A stretch of 64,000 nt of DNA from Platanthera guangdongensis (taxonomy: Eukaryota > Streptophyta > Magnoliopsida > Asparagales > Orchidaceae), in contig CM077166.1 in NCBI GenBank assembly GCA_039583875.1, positions 85,620,564 through 85,684,563 on the forward strand, in the 5' to 3' direction. Shown piece by piece: positions 19,696-31,424 of the stretch (position 1 is the first letter of the stretch; each line of letters opens with the position of its first letter). The notes below the pieces were generated by a model. The model ran no database searches. It was not told the DNA's origin and saw nothing but the letters and a program-made list of their open reading frames with translations. The position numbers and the translations under genes were made by a program.

Positions 19696-19708
19696 AATCT
19701 CCCCCCTT
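19696..19708 (-). promoter_or_regulatory. Polypurine tract of G3
   Basis: AAAGGGGGGAGATT on the minus strand, directly before the TGCAACAGCCC start of the 3' LTR. Confidence 0.85.
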
Positions 19709-19749
19709 TAAAGAATTTCGTCCCGAAATTATGTAAAGGTAGACAAAAT

Positions 19750-21881
19750 TTAAATATTACCTGAGTGGAATAACTCGGGGTATTCCTCCAACATAGTCTG
19801 CTCTCGCTCCCATGAAAGTTCCTCACGTCCTAAGTTATCTCAACGGACTTTAACAATTCAGATTTCCTTGTTGTGGAGTCGTTTGACTTCAAAGTCATCA
19901 ATGCTTACTGGTTTGACCTTTGTCGTCAACCAGTAATCAACCGGCACTTGATCGACTGCAATGACCTGCAAAGGCTCTTGCACTGCCTTCCGCAACACCG
20001 ATATGTGGACACATCGTGTAGCCCACTCAACTCCACTGACAGCTTTAATCAATACTCTACTCGCCAACCCGCTCCTGGATTTCAAACTGTCCAAGGTATT
20101 TCGGACTCAACTTCTTCAAGCGTCGAACCCGCGAGACACCCTTGAACAGCTTGATTTTCAAATACACCCAATCGCCAACACCAAACTCCACATTCCTATG
20201 CTTGACGTTATAGTATTTTGTCTGCCTGTACTGAGTGATCTTCAATCATTCCTGAACTCTACATATTGAAGTGGCGTCTTCCACCGCTTGACGTTTGAAT
20301 AACTTTTACTTGACTGTCTCCAACCAAGAAAATGGAGTGCGACACTCTCTCCCATGTAAGGCCTCGAAAGGCGCCATTCCTATACTCGCTTGATAGTTGT
20401 TGTTATATGTAAACTCCACCATGTAGAGACAATCTTCCCACTGCTTTTTGAAATCCAGGACACACATGCGAAGCATGTCCTCCATCGTCCTGTTGACCCT
20501 CTCGGTCTGACCATCCGCCTGTAGATGAAAGGCTGTGTTGAAACTCAACTTAGTTCCCAACAGTCTATGCACCAGCCTCCAGTCATTAGACATGAAGCGT
20601 CCATCATGGTCTCTAACAATACTGTGGGGCACACCATGCAATCGAACAATATTATCCAGATAGAGTTTGGCTAACTTTTCCACCAGATCTTCCTTCTTGT
20701 TCGGGATGAAATGCGACACTTTTGTCAATCTATCTACGACCACCCAGATGGCATCGTTTTCCCTCAGCGACTTCGGCAAACCATGCACAAAATCAATAGA
20801 AATGTCGTCGAACTTCTACTCCGGGATAGGCAAGAACTTCAAGAAACCTCCGGGCTTCTGGCACTCCGCCTTCACCAAGGCACATGTTTGGCACTTGTCC
20901 ACATAAAGTGCTACATCCTTCTTTAATCATGGCCACCAAAACAACTTCTTCATGTCTTTATACATCTTTGTTCTCCCCGGGTCGATTGAGTACTTGGTAT
21001 GATGAGCCTCGTAGATCAACTCCTCCCGAAGATTATCCACACTAGAGATGCATAGGCGACCGTTCCTCCATAGCAGTCCATTCTCAACCGCAAATTGGGA
21101 ATTTGACCCATCCAAAGATTCATATGAGATCTGCTTCATGCTGCTATCCTGAACCAAAGCCCGCCGAACTCTATCATCTAGGTCGTACTGCGCCTCTGTC
21201 CAATATAATTTTGCCTCGACACTAGTCTGCTTGTCGACAAAGGAGATCTATAATGCCTCCAAATCACGGACCAAACTCTCATCATGTACCGACAACCAGC
21301 TGTCCTGCTCAGGAGCCCTGCGACTCAATGCATCTGCCACTGCATTTCCTTTCCCAGGCACATAATGTATCTCGAAGGTGTAGTCCCCCAGGAACTCCAT
21401 CCAACTCCGCTGCCTCATGTTCAGGTCCTTCTGATCTAATAAGTACTTCAGGCTCTTATGATCGGTGTAGATATCGACCTTCACACCGTACAAGTAGTGC
21501 CTCCACAGCTTTAGAGCAAATATCACGGCTGCTAACTCTAAGTCGTGAACCGGATAATTCCTCTAGTGAACCTTCAATTGCCGTGAACCATAGGCTATCA
21601 CGCTCCCATGCTGGAGCAGAACACAACCCAAACCACTGCCCGAAGCATCACTATAGATTTCAAACCCTTCGGTCCCACTCGGCGAACATAAAATAGACGT
21701 CGTGGTCAACCGCCTCTTCAATTCTTCAAAATCCTGCTCACACTCCAGAGACCACACAAACTTTTGATCCTTACTTGTCAACGTCGTGAGTGGTAGCGCT
21801 ATCCGTGAGAAGTTCTCTACGAAGCGCCTGTAGTAGCCGGCAAGCCCCAAAAAGCTCCGGACTTCCGCCACTATAGACAAC
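19750..21881 (-). pseudogene. pol: G3 pol, C-terminal half: RT end, RNase H, integrase, chromodomain-like tail
   Basis: Reading leftward from 21881: RT thumb/connection (VAEVRSFLGLAGYYRRF), RNase H ([35 protein letters not shown]), the integrase zinc region (YEAHHTKYSIDPGRTKMY), the integrase core (VVVDRLTKVSHF, VRDHDGRFMS, QTERVNRTMED), GDWVYLKIK (C-terminal integrase) and a group II chromodomain-like end (SWEREQTMLEEYPELF) stopping at 19750. Stops and frameshifts interrupt it several times, e.g. near 21160-21250, 20300 and 19858. The upstream part of the same gene resumes at 33173, on the far side of the Tat element. It is a non-functional copy. Confidence 0.88.
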
Positions 21882-21886
21882 ACAGG

Positions 21887-22237
21887 TGTACAACCTTGGG
21901 CTCGCGAGAGGAGGTCCAGCGGGCGAGAAGGGGAGACTGGCGAGATGATAGGATACCCACCTGCAGGAGTCGAGATGGGGGATCCTCTGAAGTGGGCGAG
22001 ACCTCCTAGTGGGAGAAATCATTCTAGGAGGCGAGAGAGCCCACATACCGAAAGGGCGGCGAAACGGACATGGCGGTTGTCTCGCCTGGCAGTGCCTTCC
22101 CCACTCGCCGCATGGGAGAAAAGATGCCTTTACCCTTTTACCCCCAAAGGGGGATTTTACCTTTGTGCCCCAGGTAATTTTACACTTCTACCCCTGGAGG
22201 TCTGAGTATAACTATCCAGAACAGCGGAGTTGGGTTG
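21887..22237 (+). repeat. 5' LTR fragment of the Tat element
   Basis: Begins TGTACAACCTTGGGCTCGCGAG, matching 32348-32702, but identity stops at 'gttggcag' and RT-coding sequence follows directly. So the rest of the LTR, leader, gag and protease were deleted, with 'ggcag' at the breakpoint as possible microhomology. Confidence 0.88.
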
Positions 22238-23612
22238 TTGGCAGGAAGGGGCCCGGCCGGAAAAAAGAAGGGCCTCACGGCAGGAAGGAGAGGACGCAAG
22301 CAAGTGGGAGATGGAAAATCTTGGGGAAGAAATGATGATGGCCATCATGGAAGACGAAGCCAGAGAGCAGGACGTGCTGGAAGAGAAGGAAGGAGAGGAA
22401 GAGCCGTCAAGGCTGAAAGTGGCTGTGGAGGTACTCGAGGTAGAGATCCGTACTAAGGAAGGCAGAGAGGAGGAGATAAAAATCAGCGGCGAGCTCATCC
22501 CGGAAGACCGAGAGAAGATCAAGGCATGCGTGCAGAAAAATATTGACATCTTCGCGTGGAGCGCCGCAGACATGCCCGGGGTCGATGAGGACGTCGCTTG
22601 TCACCGCCTCAATCGCGACCCCAACACTCGCCCCATACAACAGAAGAAGAGGGCCATCGCCTGCAAGATGGCCTGGCCTATTAGAGAGGAAGTAGAGAAA
22701 TTGCATAAGGCGGGGTTTGTATCCGCCTGTAAGTATCCGGGGTGGGTGAGTAATGTTGTAATGGTTAAAAAAGGGAAGTGTAGATGGAGAATGTGTGTGG
22801 ATTTTTCTCTTTTAAATAAAGCATGCACCAAGGATTATTACCCGCTGCCCCGAATCGACGCGTTGGTTGATTCAGCCGTCGGTTTTCCTTTTATGAGTTT
22901 CTTGGATGCGTTTTCCGGATATCACCAAATACCCATGCATCCTCCGGACGTTAAGGACGTCACCTTCGTCACGGAGGATGGATGCTTCTGTTTTAATATG
23001 ATGTCTTTCGGTTTGAAAAACGCGGGAGCAACCTACCGAAGAATGATGGATCAGATCTTCCGAAAACAGAGAGGGAGGAACCTCGAGGTGTACGTAGATG
23101 ACTTGATGATCAAAAGAAAGGACCTCGAAGCTCATATCCTAGATCTTGAGGAGACCTTTGAGACCCTAAGGAAGTATAAAATGAGACTCAACCCCCTGAA
23201 ATGTGTTTTTGGAGCCAGTAGGGGAAAGTTCCTCGGACATCTTCTCACCCCATCGGGAGTGGAACCCAACCCCGAAAAAGTGAAAGCAATCCTGGAGTTG
23301 GAGTCCCCTAGAAATGCTAAAGAAGTTCAGCGTCTCACCGGCAAGTTGGCTGGGCTAAGCAGGTTTCTCTCTCGAGCCGGAGAGAGATGCTCGCCTTTCT
23401 TTCGGACACTACGGGGAGGCAAGAGGTTCGAGTGTACCCCAGAATGTGAGAAGGCTTTCCCGCCTATAAAGCAGCAGCTTACCCAGACGTCTTTACTCCA
23501 GGGGCCAAGGGAAGAAGAGGTCTTATTTTTGTACTTGGGGGTAGGGACTGGGGTGTGTGCTCGGTTCTTGTGCGAGAAGAAGGGAGGAAGCAATTTCCAA
23601 TCTACTACGTGA
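22238..23612 (+). pseudogene. pol: Tat pol: reverse transcriptase
   Basis: Tat-type RT preceded by a variable acidic lead-in. Landmarks: IFAWSAADMPGVDEDVACHR, the fingers region (KKGKCRWRMCVDFSLLNKA), PLPRIDALVD, the palm (FLDAFSGYHQIPMHP), FGLKNAGATYRRMMD and the catalytic YVDDLMIK, then connection and early RNase H (EKAFPPIKQQLTQ). The catalytic residues are present. The frame closes at 23612, where a frameshift separates it from the rest of RNase H. There is no own start: the N-terminus is fused to LTR sequence by deletion. Confidence 0.85.
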
Positions 23613-24369
23613 CAGGGTCTTAAATAAAGCATAGCTCGGGTATCCCATCCTTGAAAAGTTAGCATTTGCCCTCATTGTCTCGGCCCAAAAGCTCAGACCG
23701 TATTTCCAGGCTCATTCTATTCAGGTGGTAACGGATCACCCCCTCTGTCGCATCTTGGAGGGGGTAGAACATTCCGGGAGGCTGGCCAACTGGTCAATAG
23801 AGCTCAGTGAATTCGACCTCGCTTTCGTTCCTCGGCTCGCCATTAAGGCGCAGGCGGCGGCCGATTTCCTGGTGGACTACGTAGAGGGGGTCCAGGAGGC
23901 GGAAGTGTCCCCTCGAGCAACTTGGAAGATGTTAGTAGATGGTGCGTCGGGAAGAAATTACTTCAGAGGGGGAATGGTCTTGATAAGTCTAGAAGGGACC
24001 AGGATTGAACAGGCCTTGAAGATTCATTTCCCGATCACCAACAACCAAGCAGAATATGAGGTGATCACCGCAGGACTCAGGTTAGCCCTGGAATTGGGCA
24101 TACAAGACATCGAGGGCTCGACCGACTCCATGGTGGTGGTAGGCCAAATCAAGGGGGAGTTCGAGACAAGGGAGCCTACCCTCCAGTTGTATCTAGGAAA
24201 GGTCAAGGGCATCATCAGACAGCTCCGAAGCTTTTCAATTCAGCACGTCCCGAGGGAGGAGAGCACTCAGGCTGACCAACTCGCCAAGCATGGCCCTCGA
24301 TCCGGGGGAACAATGACGGAGCTCTTCAGGCCGTCTATAGAAGAAGGGGAGCTCATGGAGATTTGCTAG
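23613..24369 (+). pseudogene. pol: Tat pol: RNase H end and second (archaeal-like) RNase H
   Basis: The gypsy RNase H resumes in another frame at about 23650 (KLAFALIVSAQKLRPYF, TDHPL, GRLANWSIELSEFD). It is followed by an aRNH domain (WKMLVDGASGRNYFRGG, NNQAEYEVITAGLRLALELG, STDSMVVVGQIKGEF, PREESTQADQLAKHG). The D, E, D pattern is readable. A TAG at 24367-24369 ends the frame just before the integrase section. Confidence 0.85.
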
Positions 24370-24381
24370 CATAGGTCTTGG

Positions 24382-25631
24382 ATGGACCCCTTCATCACCT
24401 TTTTGGCGTCAGCACAGTTACCCGCGAAAGAACTTGACAAGAAGCATGCCAGATACAAATCAGCGTACTACCTGCTGAAAGATGGGGTTTTATATCGCAA
24501 GTCGCTGTCGGGTTTGCTGGCCCGATGTGTGTCAGGGGAAGAGGTTCCAAAGGTTCTGCAAGAGATTCACTCGGGAGAATGCAGGAGTCACTCATGGAGC
24601 CAGACATTAGAAGGGAGGGTGCTGAGACAAGGGTACTTCTGGCCTACCCTCAGGAAAGATGCGGAGGAATTCGCGAAAAGGTGTCAAAAATGCCAGGAGT
24701 TCGCCCCCCTCCAGCTCCTTCCGGCCCAGAGGTTGCGGACAATCACAGCTCCCTGTCCTTTCGCTATATGGGGGCTAGATCTGGTGGGTCCTTTTCCCCA
24801 AGCGAGTGGCCAGAGGAAATTCCTGCTAGTCATGGTGGACTACTTTTCAAAATGGCTGGAGGTGAAGGCGCTGGCTAAGGTAACATCACAGGTAGTCAAG
24901 AATTTCGTATGGGGGGAAATCATCTGCTGGCATGGGTTACCTCTAGCCATTGTAATAGATAACAGACCACAATTTGCAAGTAGAGAGTTCGTGGATTTCT
25001 GCATCTGTTTGGGAATAGATCTCCGCTTTTCCTCAGTTCATCATCCACGAAGTAATGGGCAGGTGGAAGCAGCTAATAAAGTCATTGTCAATCTGTTGAA
25101 GCAGAAAGTGGAGAATTTGAGGTGAAGCTGGGTTGAGCAGCTACCTTCAGTCCTTTGGGCCTTGAGAACCACACCAAACACTGCCACGGGAGAGACCCTG
25201 TTTAAGCTCTCTCATGGCTCGGAGGCTGTCATACCTATCGAGTTTGAAGTCACATCACCAAGAGTTGCTATTGCAAGGGAAGGAGCCGAAGGATGGCGAG
25301 CGGAGAATGAGGAAGAACAGAGACTCTCTCTGGATCTCGTGGAGGAACTCAGGGATTTGGCGATGGTCCGGCAGGAGGAGGTCAAGCGCCGGATGGCAAG
25401 GTACTTCAACAAGCATATAAGGGTCAAGCAGTTTGAGAAGGGAGATTTGGTACTAAAAAGGTAGATGTAGCAGGTAGAGGGGCCTCCGTTGGGAAGCTCA
25501 ATCTCAATTGGGAGGGTCCTTTTGTAGTAAAAGAAGTCTTAAAGTCAGGAGGGTACCACCTCGAGGATGTGGACGGGGTATCCCTCGAGCGAGCCCGGAG
25601 TGGCGATGATATAAAGAGATTTTACCAGTAG
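24382..25631 (+). pseudogene. pol: Tat pol: integrase
   Basis: Zinc-binding region (EIHSGECRSHSW...CQKCQEF), DDE core (WGLDLVGPF; VIDNRPQFASREF; RSNGQVEAANK) and C-terminal domain (RRMARYFNKHIRVKQFEKGDLVLKR, LNWEGPFVVKEVL), ending TAG at 25629-25631. A TGA at 25123-25125 and a shift near 25462 break it. In the zinc region SHSW replaces the usual second histidine context, and NRPQF replaces the usual NGxQF, suggesting further decay. Confidence 0.83.
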
Positions 25632-25732
25632 CACTTTCTGTTCATTGCACTTTTTATTGTTCTACAATACTTGCAATTTTAATATGATGGGAGTGTGGGT
25701 GACCTTTCTATGGAACCAAGGGTGAGACGAAA

Positions 25733-28122
25733 GAGAGGAGACCCCGAGCAGAACCGCTGACTAGGCTCTCATCTAGCTGGCAGGGCTGTAGGCTCACTCG
25801 GTTGTTGGAGATGGATTGGATAGGAGACCCCGAGCAGACCCGCTGACCACGCTCTAATCTAGCTGGCAGGGCTGTAGGCTCACTCAGTGGTTGGAGATGG
25901 ATTTGAGAGGAGACCCCGAGCAGACCGGCTAACCAGGCTCTCATCTAGCTAGCAGGGCTGTAGGCTCACTCAGTGGTTGGAGATGGATTGGAGAGGAGAC
26001 CCCGTGTAGACCCGCTGACCAGGCTCTCATCTAGCTGGCAGGGCTGTAGGCTCACTCGGTGGTTGGAGATGGTTTGGAGAGGAGATCCCTAGCAGACCCG
26101 CTGACCAGGCTTTCACCTAGCTGGTAGGGTTGTAGGCTCACTCGGTGGTCGGAGATGGTTTGGAGAGGAGACCCCGAGCAGACCCGCTGACCAGGCTTTC
26201 ACCTAGCTGGCAAGGTTGTAGGCTCACTCGGTGGTCGGAGATGGTTTGGAGAGGAGACCCCGAGCAGACCCGCTGACCAGGCATTCACCTAGTTGGCAGG
26301 GTTGTAGGCTCACTCGGTCGTTGGAGATGGATTGTAGAAGAGACCCCAAGCAGACCCGCTGACCAGGCTCTCATCTAGCTGGCAGGGCTATAGGCCCACT
26401 CGGTAGTTGGAGATGGTTTGGAGAGGAGACCCCGAGCAGACCCGCTGACCAGGCTCTCATCTAGCTGGCAGGGCTGTAGGCTCACTCGGTGGTTGGAGAT
26501 GGTTTGGAGAGGAGACCCCGAGAAGACCTGCTAACCAGGCTCTCCTCTAGCTGGCAGGGCTGTAGGCTCACTCGATGGTTGGAGATGGTTTGGAGAGGAG
26601 ACCCCGAGCACACCAGCTGACCAGGCTTTCACCTAGCTGGCAGGGCTGTAGGCTCACTCGGTGGTCGGAGATGGATTGGAGAAGAGACCCCGAGCAGACC
26701 CGCTGACCAGGCTCTCAACTAGCTGGCAGGGTTGTAGGATCACTCGGTGGTTGGAGATGGTTTGGAGAGGAGACCCCGAGCAGACCCGCTGCCCAGGCTT
26801 TCAGCTAGCTGGCAGGGCTGTAGGCACACTCGGTGGTCGGAGATGGTTTGGAGAGGAGACACCGAGCAGACCCGCTTACCAGGCTTTCACCTAGCTGACA
26901 GGGTTGTAGGCTCACTCGGTGGTTGGAGATGGATTGGAGAAGAGACCCCGAGCAGACCCGCTGACCAAGCTCTCATCTAACTGGCAGTGTTGTAGGCTCA
27001 CTCGGTGGTCGGAGATGGTTTGGAGAGGAGACCCCGAGCAGACCCGCTGACCAAGCCTTCAACTAGCTGGCAGGGCTGTAGGCTCACTCGGTGGTTGGAG
27101 GTGGATTGGAGAGGAGACCCCGAGCAGACCTGCTGACCAGGCTCTCATCTAGCTGGCAGGGTTGTAGGCTCACTCGGTGGTTGGAGATGGTTTGGAGAGG
27201 AGACCCCAAGCAGACCCGCTGGCAAGGCTTTCACCTAGCTGGCAGGGATGTAGGCTCACTCGGTGGTCGGAGATGGTTTGGAGAGGAGACCCCGAGCAGA
27301 CCCGCTGACCAGGCTTTCACCTAGCAGGCAGGGCTGTAGGCTCACTCGGTGGTCGGAGATGGTTTGGAGAGGAGACCCCGAGCAGACCCACTGACCAGGC
27401 TTTCACCTAGCTGGCAGGGCTGTAGGCTCACTCGGTGGTTGGAGATGGATTGGAGAATAGACCCCGAGCAGACCCGCTGACCAGGATCTCTTCTAGCTGG
27501 CAGGGCTGTAAGCTCACTCGGTGGTTGTAGATGGTTTGGAGAGGAGACCCCGAGCAGACCCGCTGATCAGGCTTTAACCTAGCTGGTAGGGCTGTAGGTT
27601 CACTCGGTGGTCGGAGATGGTTTGGAGAGGAGACCCCGAGTAGACCCGCTGACCAGGCTTTCACCTAGCTGGCAGGGCTGTAGGCTCACTCGATGGTTGA
27701 AGATGGATTGTAGAAGAGACCCCGAGCAGACCCGCTGACCAGGCTCTCATCTAGCTTGCAGCGCTGTAGGCTCATTCGGTGGTCGGATATGGTTTGGAGA
27801 GGAGACCCCGAGCAGACCCGCTGACCAGGCTTTCACCTAGCTGGCAGGGCTGTAGGCTCACTCGGTGGTTGTAGATAGATTGGAGAAGAGACCCCGAGCA
27901 GACCCGCTAACCAGGCTCTCATCTAGCTGGCAGGGCTGTAGGCTCACTCGGTGGTTGGAGATGGTTTGGAGAGGAGACCCCGAGCAGACCCACTGAACAG
28001 GCTTTCACCTAGCTGGCAGGACTGTAGGCTCACTCGGTGGTCGGAGGTGGTTTGGAGAGGAGACCCCGAGCAGACCCGCTGACCAGGCTCTCATCTAGAT
28101 GGTAGGGCTGTAGGCTCACTCG
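25733..28122. repeat. ~28-copy tandem array of an 86-bp unit (satellite-like)
   Basis: A continuous array of 'gagaccccgagcagacccgc...' units, strictly 86 bp apart, with two common variants (ctctcatct versus ctttcacct; ggttgga versus ggtcgga). It lies between the pol stop and the antisense genes. 86 is not a multiple of 3, so the ~77-residue ORFs in it are artefacts. Tandem arrays in the 3' region of Tat/Ogre elements are a known source of plant satellites. Confidence 0.95.
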
Positions 28123-28434
28123 AGGGAAAGTCAAGCGGCGAGAGTTCACGGGGAGAAATGTTCAGATTTATCAGGAGATTGGTGGAAAATCTCTAGAAAA
28201 AGGAAGGATTGGGGATCAGGCCAGGGAGGAGGGTCTCCGGCCGACACTCGGCATGGGCAGTCTCGCCGATAGCGAGTGGGCCTTCCTTGTTCAAGGCGCA
28301 AGCCGGGTGTAAGAAGGTGGGGCCTATCAAGTAGGGCGGCTGGTCTCCAGGGACTTCAACGTAGGTTAATCTTACGGTGAGACGAGCGCTAAGGGTCAGC
28401 TGATCTCGCGGGTAGTATAAGCGAAGAGAGGTCC

Positions 28435-28671
28435 AAGGTCTCGTGTTTTTGGCTAGCTATTAAGCGAGACGGCCGAAGATAAAAGCAGCGATTAAGTAAC
28501 GTATAAAAGGTTTAAGGTCTCACGTTTTTGGTTAGCTATTAAGCGAGACGGCCGAAGAAAAAAACAACGATTAAGTAACATATAAAAGGTTTAAGGTCTC
28601 GCATTTTTGGCTAGCTATTAAGCGAGATGGCCGAAGATGAAAGCAGCAATTAAGTAACATATAAAAGGTTT
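28435..28671. repeat. Three tandem copies of a 79-bp unit
   Basis: Units start at 28435, 28514 and 28593 ('aaggtctc...ggctagctattaagcgaga...gtataaaaggttt'). This is a second, unrelated tandem array downstream of the 86-bp array. The intervening 28123-28434 is unique non-coding sequence. Confidence 0.9.
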
Positions 28672-28799
28672 AAACAGAATTTCCTTGGGACAAGAAGAAG
28701 AACACCTCGCTATTTTTGAGGAATTGTCTCCCAAAATTACAAGTACCAGAAAAAATAAAAAGAAAAAGGGGGAGAGAAGCCACTGGAGCTAGTGATTAT

Positions 28800-30715
28800 T
28801 TACTCGCTGCCAGAAGAAGAGTTGTCATCCGTCTCACCGTATAAGTGGGGGACCAGGTCGTGGGCAGTAACCGTCTCGGCATCATCGAGCACCACCCCCA
28901 GCTCCTTCATCATTTTAAGAACAAGGACCGCTATCTTGATATTGGAGTCTCGGTAGAGGGCATCCACCTCGTCTAGAGAGTAGCGGGAAGGAACGGGAAA
29001 TTTGTCTGAGGGGGGTGCCGCGCTGTTCTGAGGGCGGAGATTTTCAGCTTTCAATTTCTTGTTTTCTCCCTCCAACTCCTCAATGTGCTAGCGCATCCTG
29101 TCGGCTGTCTCGGCATCCTGTAGGAAGAGAACAAGTAAAGGACCATAATGAGCGGCGAGTAAGACTAGTAAAGCAATGGTAAGAAAACTTACCACACCAC
29201 CCTGGCTCTGCGCGAGGAAGTTGTCGGCAACAACCAACCGCTTCTCCAGGTCACTGGATTTCTCCCGTTCCGCGGCGAGACCAGCCTCCGTTTCCTTCCA
29301 CTTTCTATTGTTGAAAACCAGGCGGCGCGAGACCCGGTGCGCGAGTTCCAGGGAGCGAAATTGAGAGTGGGCACACTTCAGAATGAGATCTCGCGATGCC
29401 TCATTGTCTGCGGGCTCAGTGCCAAGGCCACCATATAGCCCAAACCCTAGGGAGAAGGCGTGACTGGTGGGGGGTCCTGATCTTTCCAAGAAGGAAGGAG
29501 AGTGGACACCGACACACGGTTAGCGTCCTTGTCCCATAGGAGCACCGGCTCGCCATCATCATCATCGGTCACAGGCCCCATGTTTTAATTGGGGTGCGAG
29601 GCGGGAGCCAGGCGACTGGAGGATCCAGCCTCGCCGGAAGTGAAATTAGCAGGCTGAACATTGGTGGTGGCAGCTGGCTCTTACAAGAACATCTCGCGGG
29701 CAGGCGTGACGGGTAGTCGGGGAGGTGAGGGAGACGATAAAGAGATGGGGGACAGGGATCCCGATGGCTCTTTACTTTCTTTGGCAGACCATTTCTCCTT
29801 TTTGAAAGACACGGATTTCTTCACCTTCTTCTTTGGGCTGTGCCGAGAAGTGCCCTCATCCCCGGGCCTCTTCTTTGGGGTGGGGGCCAGCGTGTCCTTC
29901 GCGGCCTCCGCCTCCATACTTGCTAAGGCGAGAGCCCAGTTACTCTGGTAAGGGGGATGAACAGGGATGGTTCTCTCTCCTAGGGGGAATAACAATCAGC
30001 AGAGAACCAGAATTTACAAGGCTAAGGGGGGACAGGAGTATACCTTCGCCGGGGAAGACGGCTGGAAGCGAGTCGAGGTCTCGCCTGAGGTAATTAACCT
30101 CAAAATTCTTCCTTGCGAAGAAGTCGCAAAGATCCTTCTCGGCACCCCCAACCTTGGGGGTTTCATAGAAGAATTCGGCAGGAGACACCGGGGCGAGAGG
30201 AATGCCTCCCAAATCCCCGCGAATGAAGACGAAGCTGGTCAGCCAATGGTGATTTTATTCGGTGTCTCGCACACCTTTAGGCCTTGGCCTGTGAAGTAAG
30301 AGACGCCGTCATCTTTTGCGTGGTAGGCGAACTGCCTGCGAAAGGCGGTAAAGCTAAATTCGATGCGCTCTCGCCGCAGGTAGCAGGCGAAAGCGATCAT
30401 CATGGAGATGGCATTGGGGTTGAATTGGGCGGGGGCGACCCCGAAGTACTTAAGAACTAACTTGACCTCCGGCCAAAGGGGAAGTCGCAGCCCCGCCTCG
30501 AAGTGCAAGACGGGGAAGGCCAGTTTGTTGGGGTAGAAAGTGTTGATGCATTCGCCAACTTTGGGCAGGCGAGATAAGTAACCATCAGCGAGGTACTCAC
30601 TGGCGAAGCGAGCATATTCTTCCTCTAGCAGACTGCCGAGAGGAAAGTCGTGGTCCACAAACAGCTTTCCGCAGCGGCTGCGGCCCTCACTTTCTTCCAC
30701 CTTCTTCTTTCCCAT
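28800..30715 (-). pseudogene. Antisense Tat gene 2: gypsy-type putative transposase (PF04195-like), spliced
   Basis: Runs opposite to the element. It starts at ATG 30715 (MGKKKVEESEG); residues ~40-150 match the 'putative gypsy type transposon' family (GLRLPLWPEVKLVLKYFGVAPAQFNPNA), continued at 30212 after a one-base loss near 30243 (GGIPLAPVSPAEFFYETP). Two GT-AG introns restore frame: 29980-30043 (64 bp) and 29118-29192 (75 bp). Later parts are a Lys/Ser-rich basic stretch (KKRPGDEGTSRHSPKKKVKK), a coiled coil and an acidic end (YGETDDNSSSGSE). Premature stops include a TAA near 29680 and a TAG at about 29089-29091. A TATA box lies at 30860-30867. Function unknown; such aORFs are typical of the Tat lineage. 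Confidence 0.75.
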
Positions 30716-30859
30716 AGCAGGCGAGAATGCAGCAAAGGGGAAGAGAATGTCTTAGGAGAGCGGGACGCGAGATGAGTGCACAAGAGGAGAGGTAGGAGGA
30801 AGCTCCAACAAAAAAGACGGCCAAGAATAACAGAAGTAGGGGTGTATCTGGATTTAAGG

Positions 30860-30867
30860 TATTTATA
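30860..30867 (-). promoter_or_regulatory. TATA box upstream of antisense gene 2
   Basis: TATAAATA on the minus strand, about 145 bp upstream of ATG 30715. The stretch 30868-31424 has a (TC)n run at about 30940-30953 and no gene. Confidence 0.5.
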
Positions 30868-31424
30868 ATGAATGAGGGAGAGAGTAGATTGAGCAGGAAA
30901 ATCTAGCGGCAGGAAATGAAGAGGCACCCGACGCTTCGTCTCTCTCTCTCTCTAGAACCCAAGGGGTGGAGGCGTCGTAGCGGTTCTTTCGAGGTAAAAG
31001 CCATCATTATAAACCAACTAATTAAAAAAGGAGCTAATCATAGTAATGATGAAAAAACAGCATGATATGACAATCACAGTACCGTAAGGATAAAATAGTT
31101 CATCCCGCGGAAGGGGGCATCCCGCCCAAAAACGTTTATACAATGCATCAATAATTAAACATAATTAAATTAGCAATGATAATATAGGAGGGCCTGGAGA
31201 AGGCGAGATGGGACTGCGTCAGCTTAGTTCCGCACCCATTTCCAGCGGCCATCTTGACCTCCCGCAAATGGAGGGTGGCTGGGAAGATGAAAGGCGCGAG
31301 CGGCGACCACGCCGCGGCGCGCGAGATGTAGATGTTTGTCCGTCTCGTTCAAGATGGCTTGGGCGTCTATCCCGTTCATTACACCACCAGCTTCTATCTC
31401 GACAGAAGGGCGGTGACACTCTGT

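Noticed and set aside
26661..27664. A family of ~77-residue proteins in the 86-bp array
   Set aside because: Frames arise from the tandem unit, shift every unit because 86 is not divisible by 3, and have no start context.
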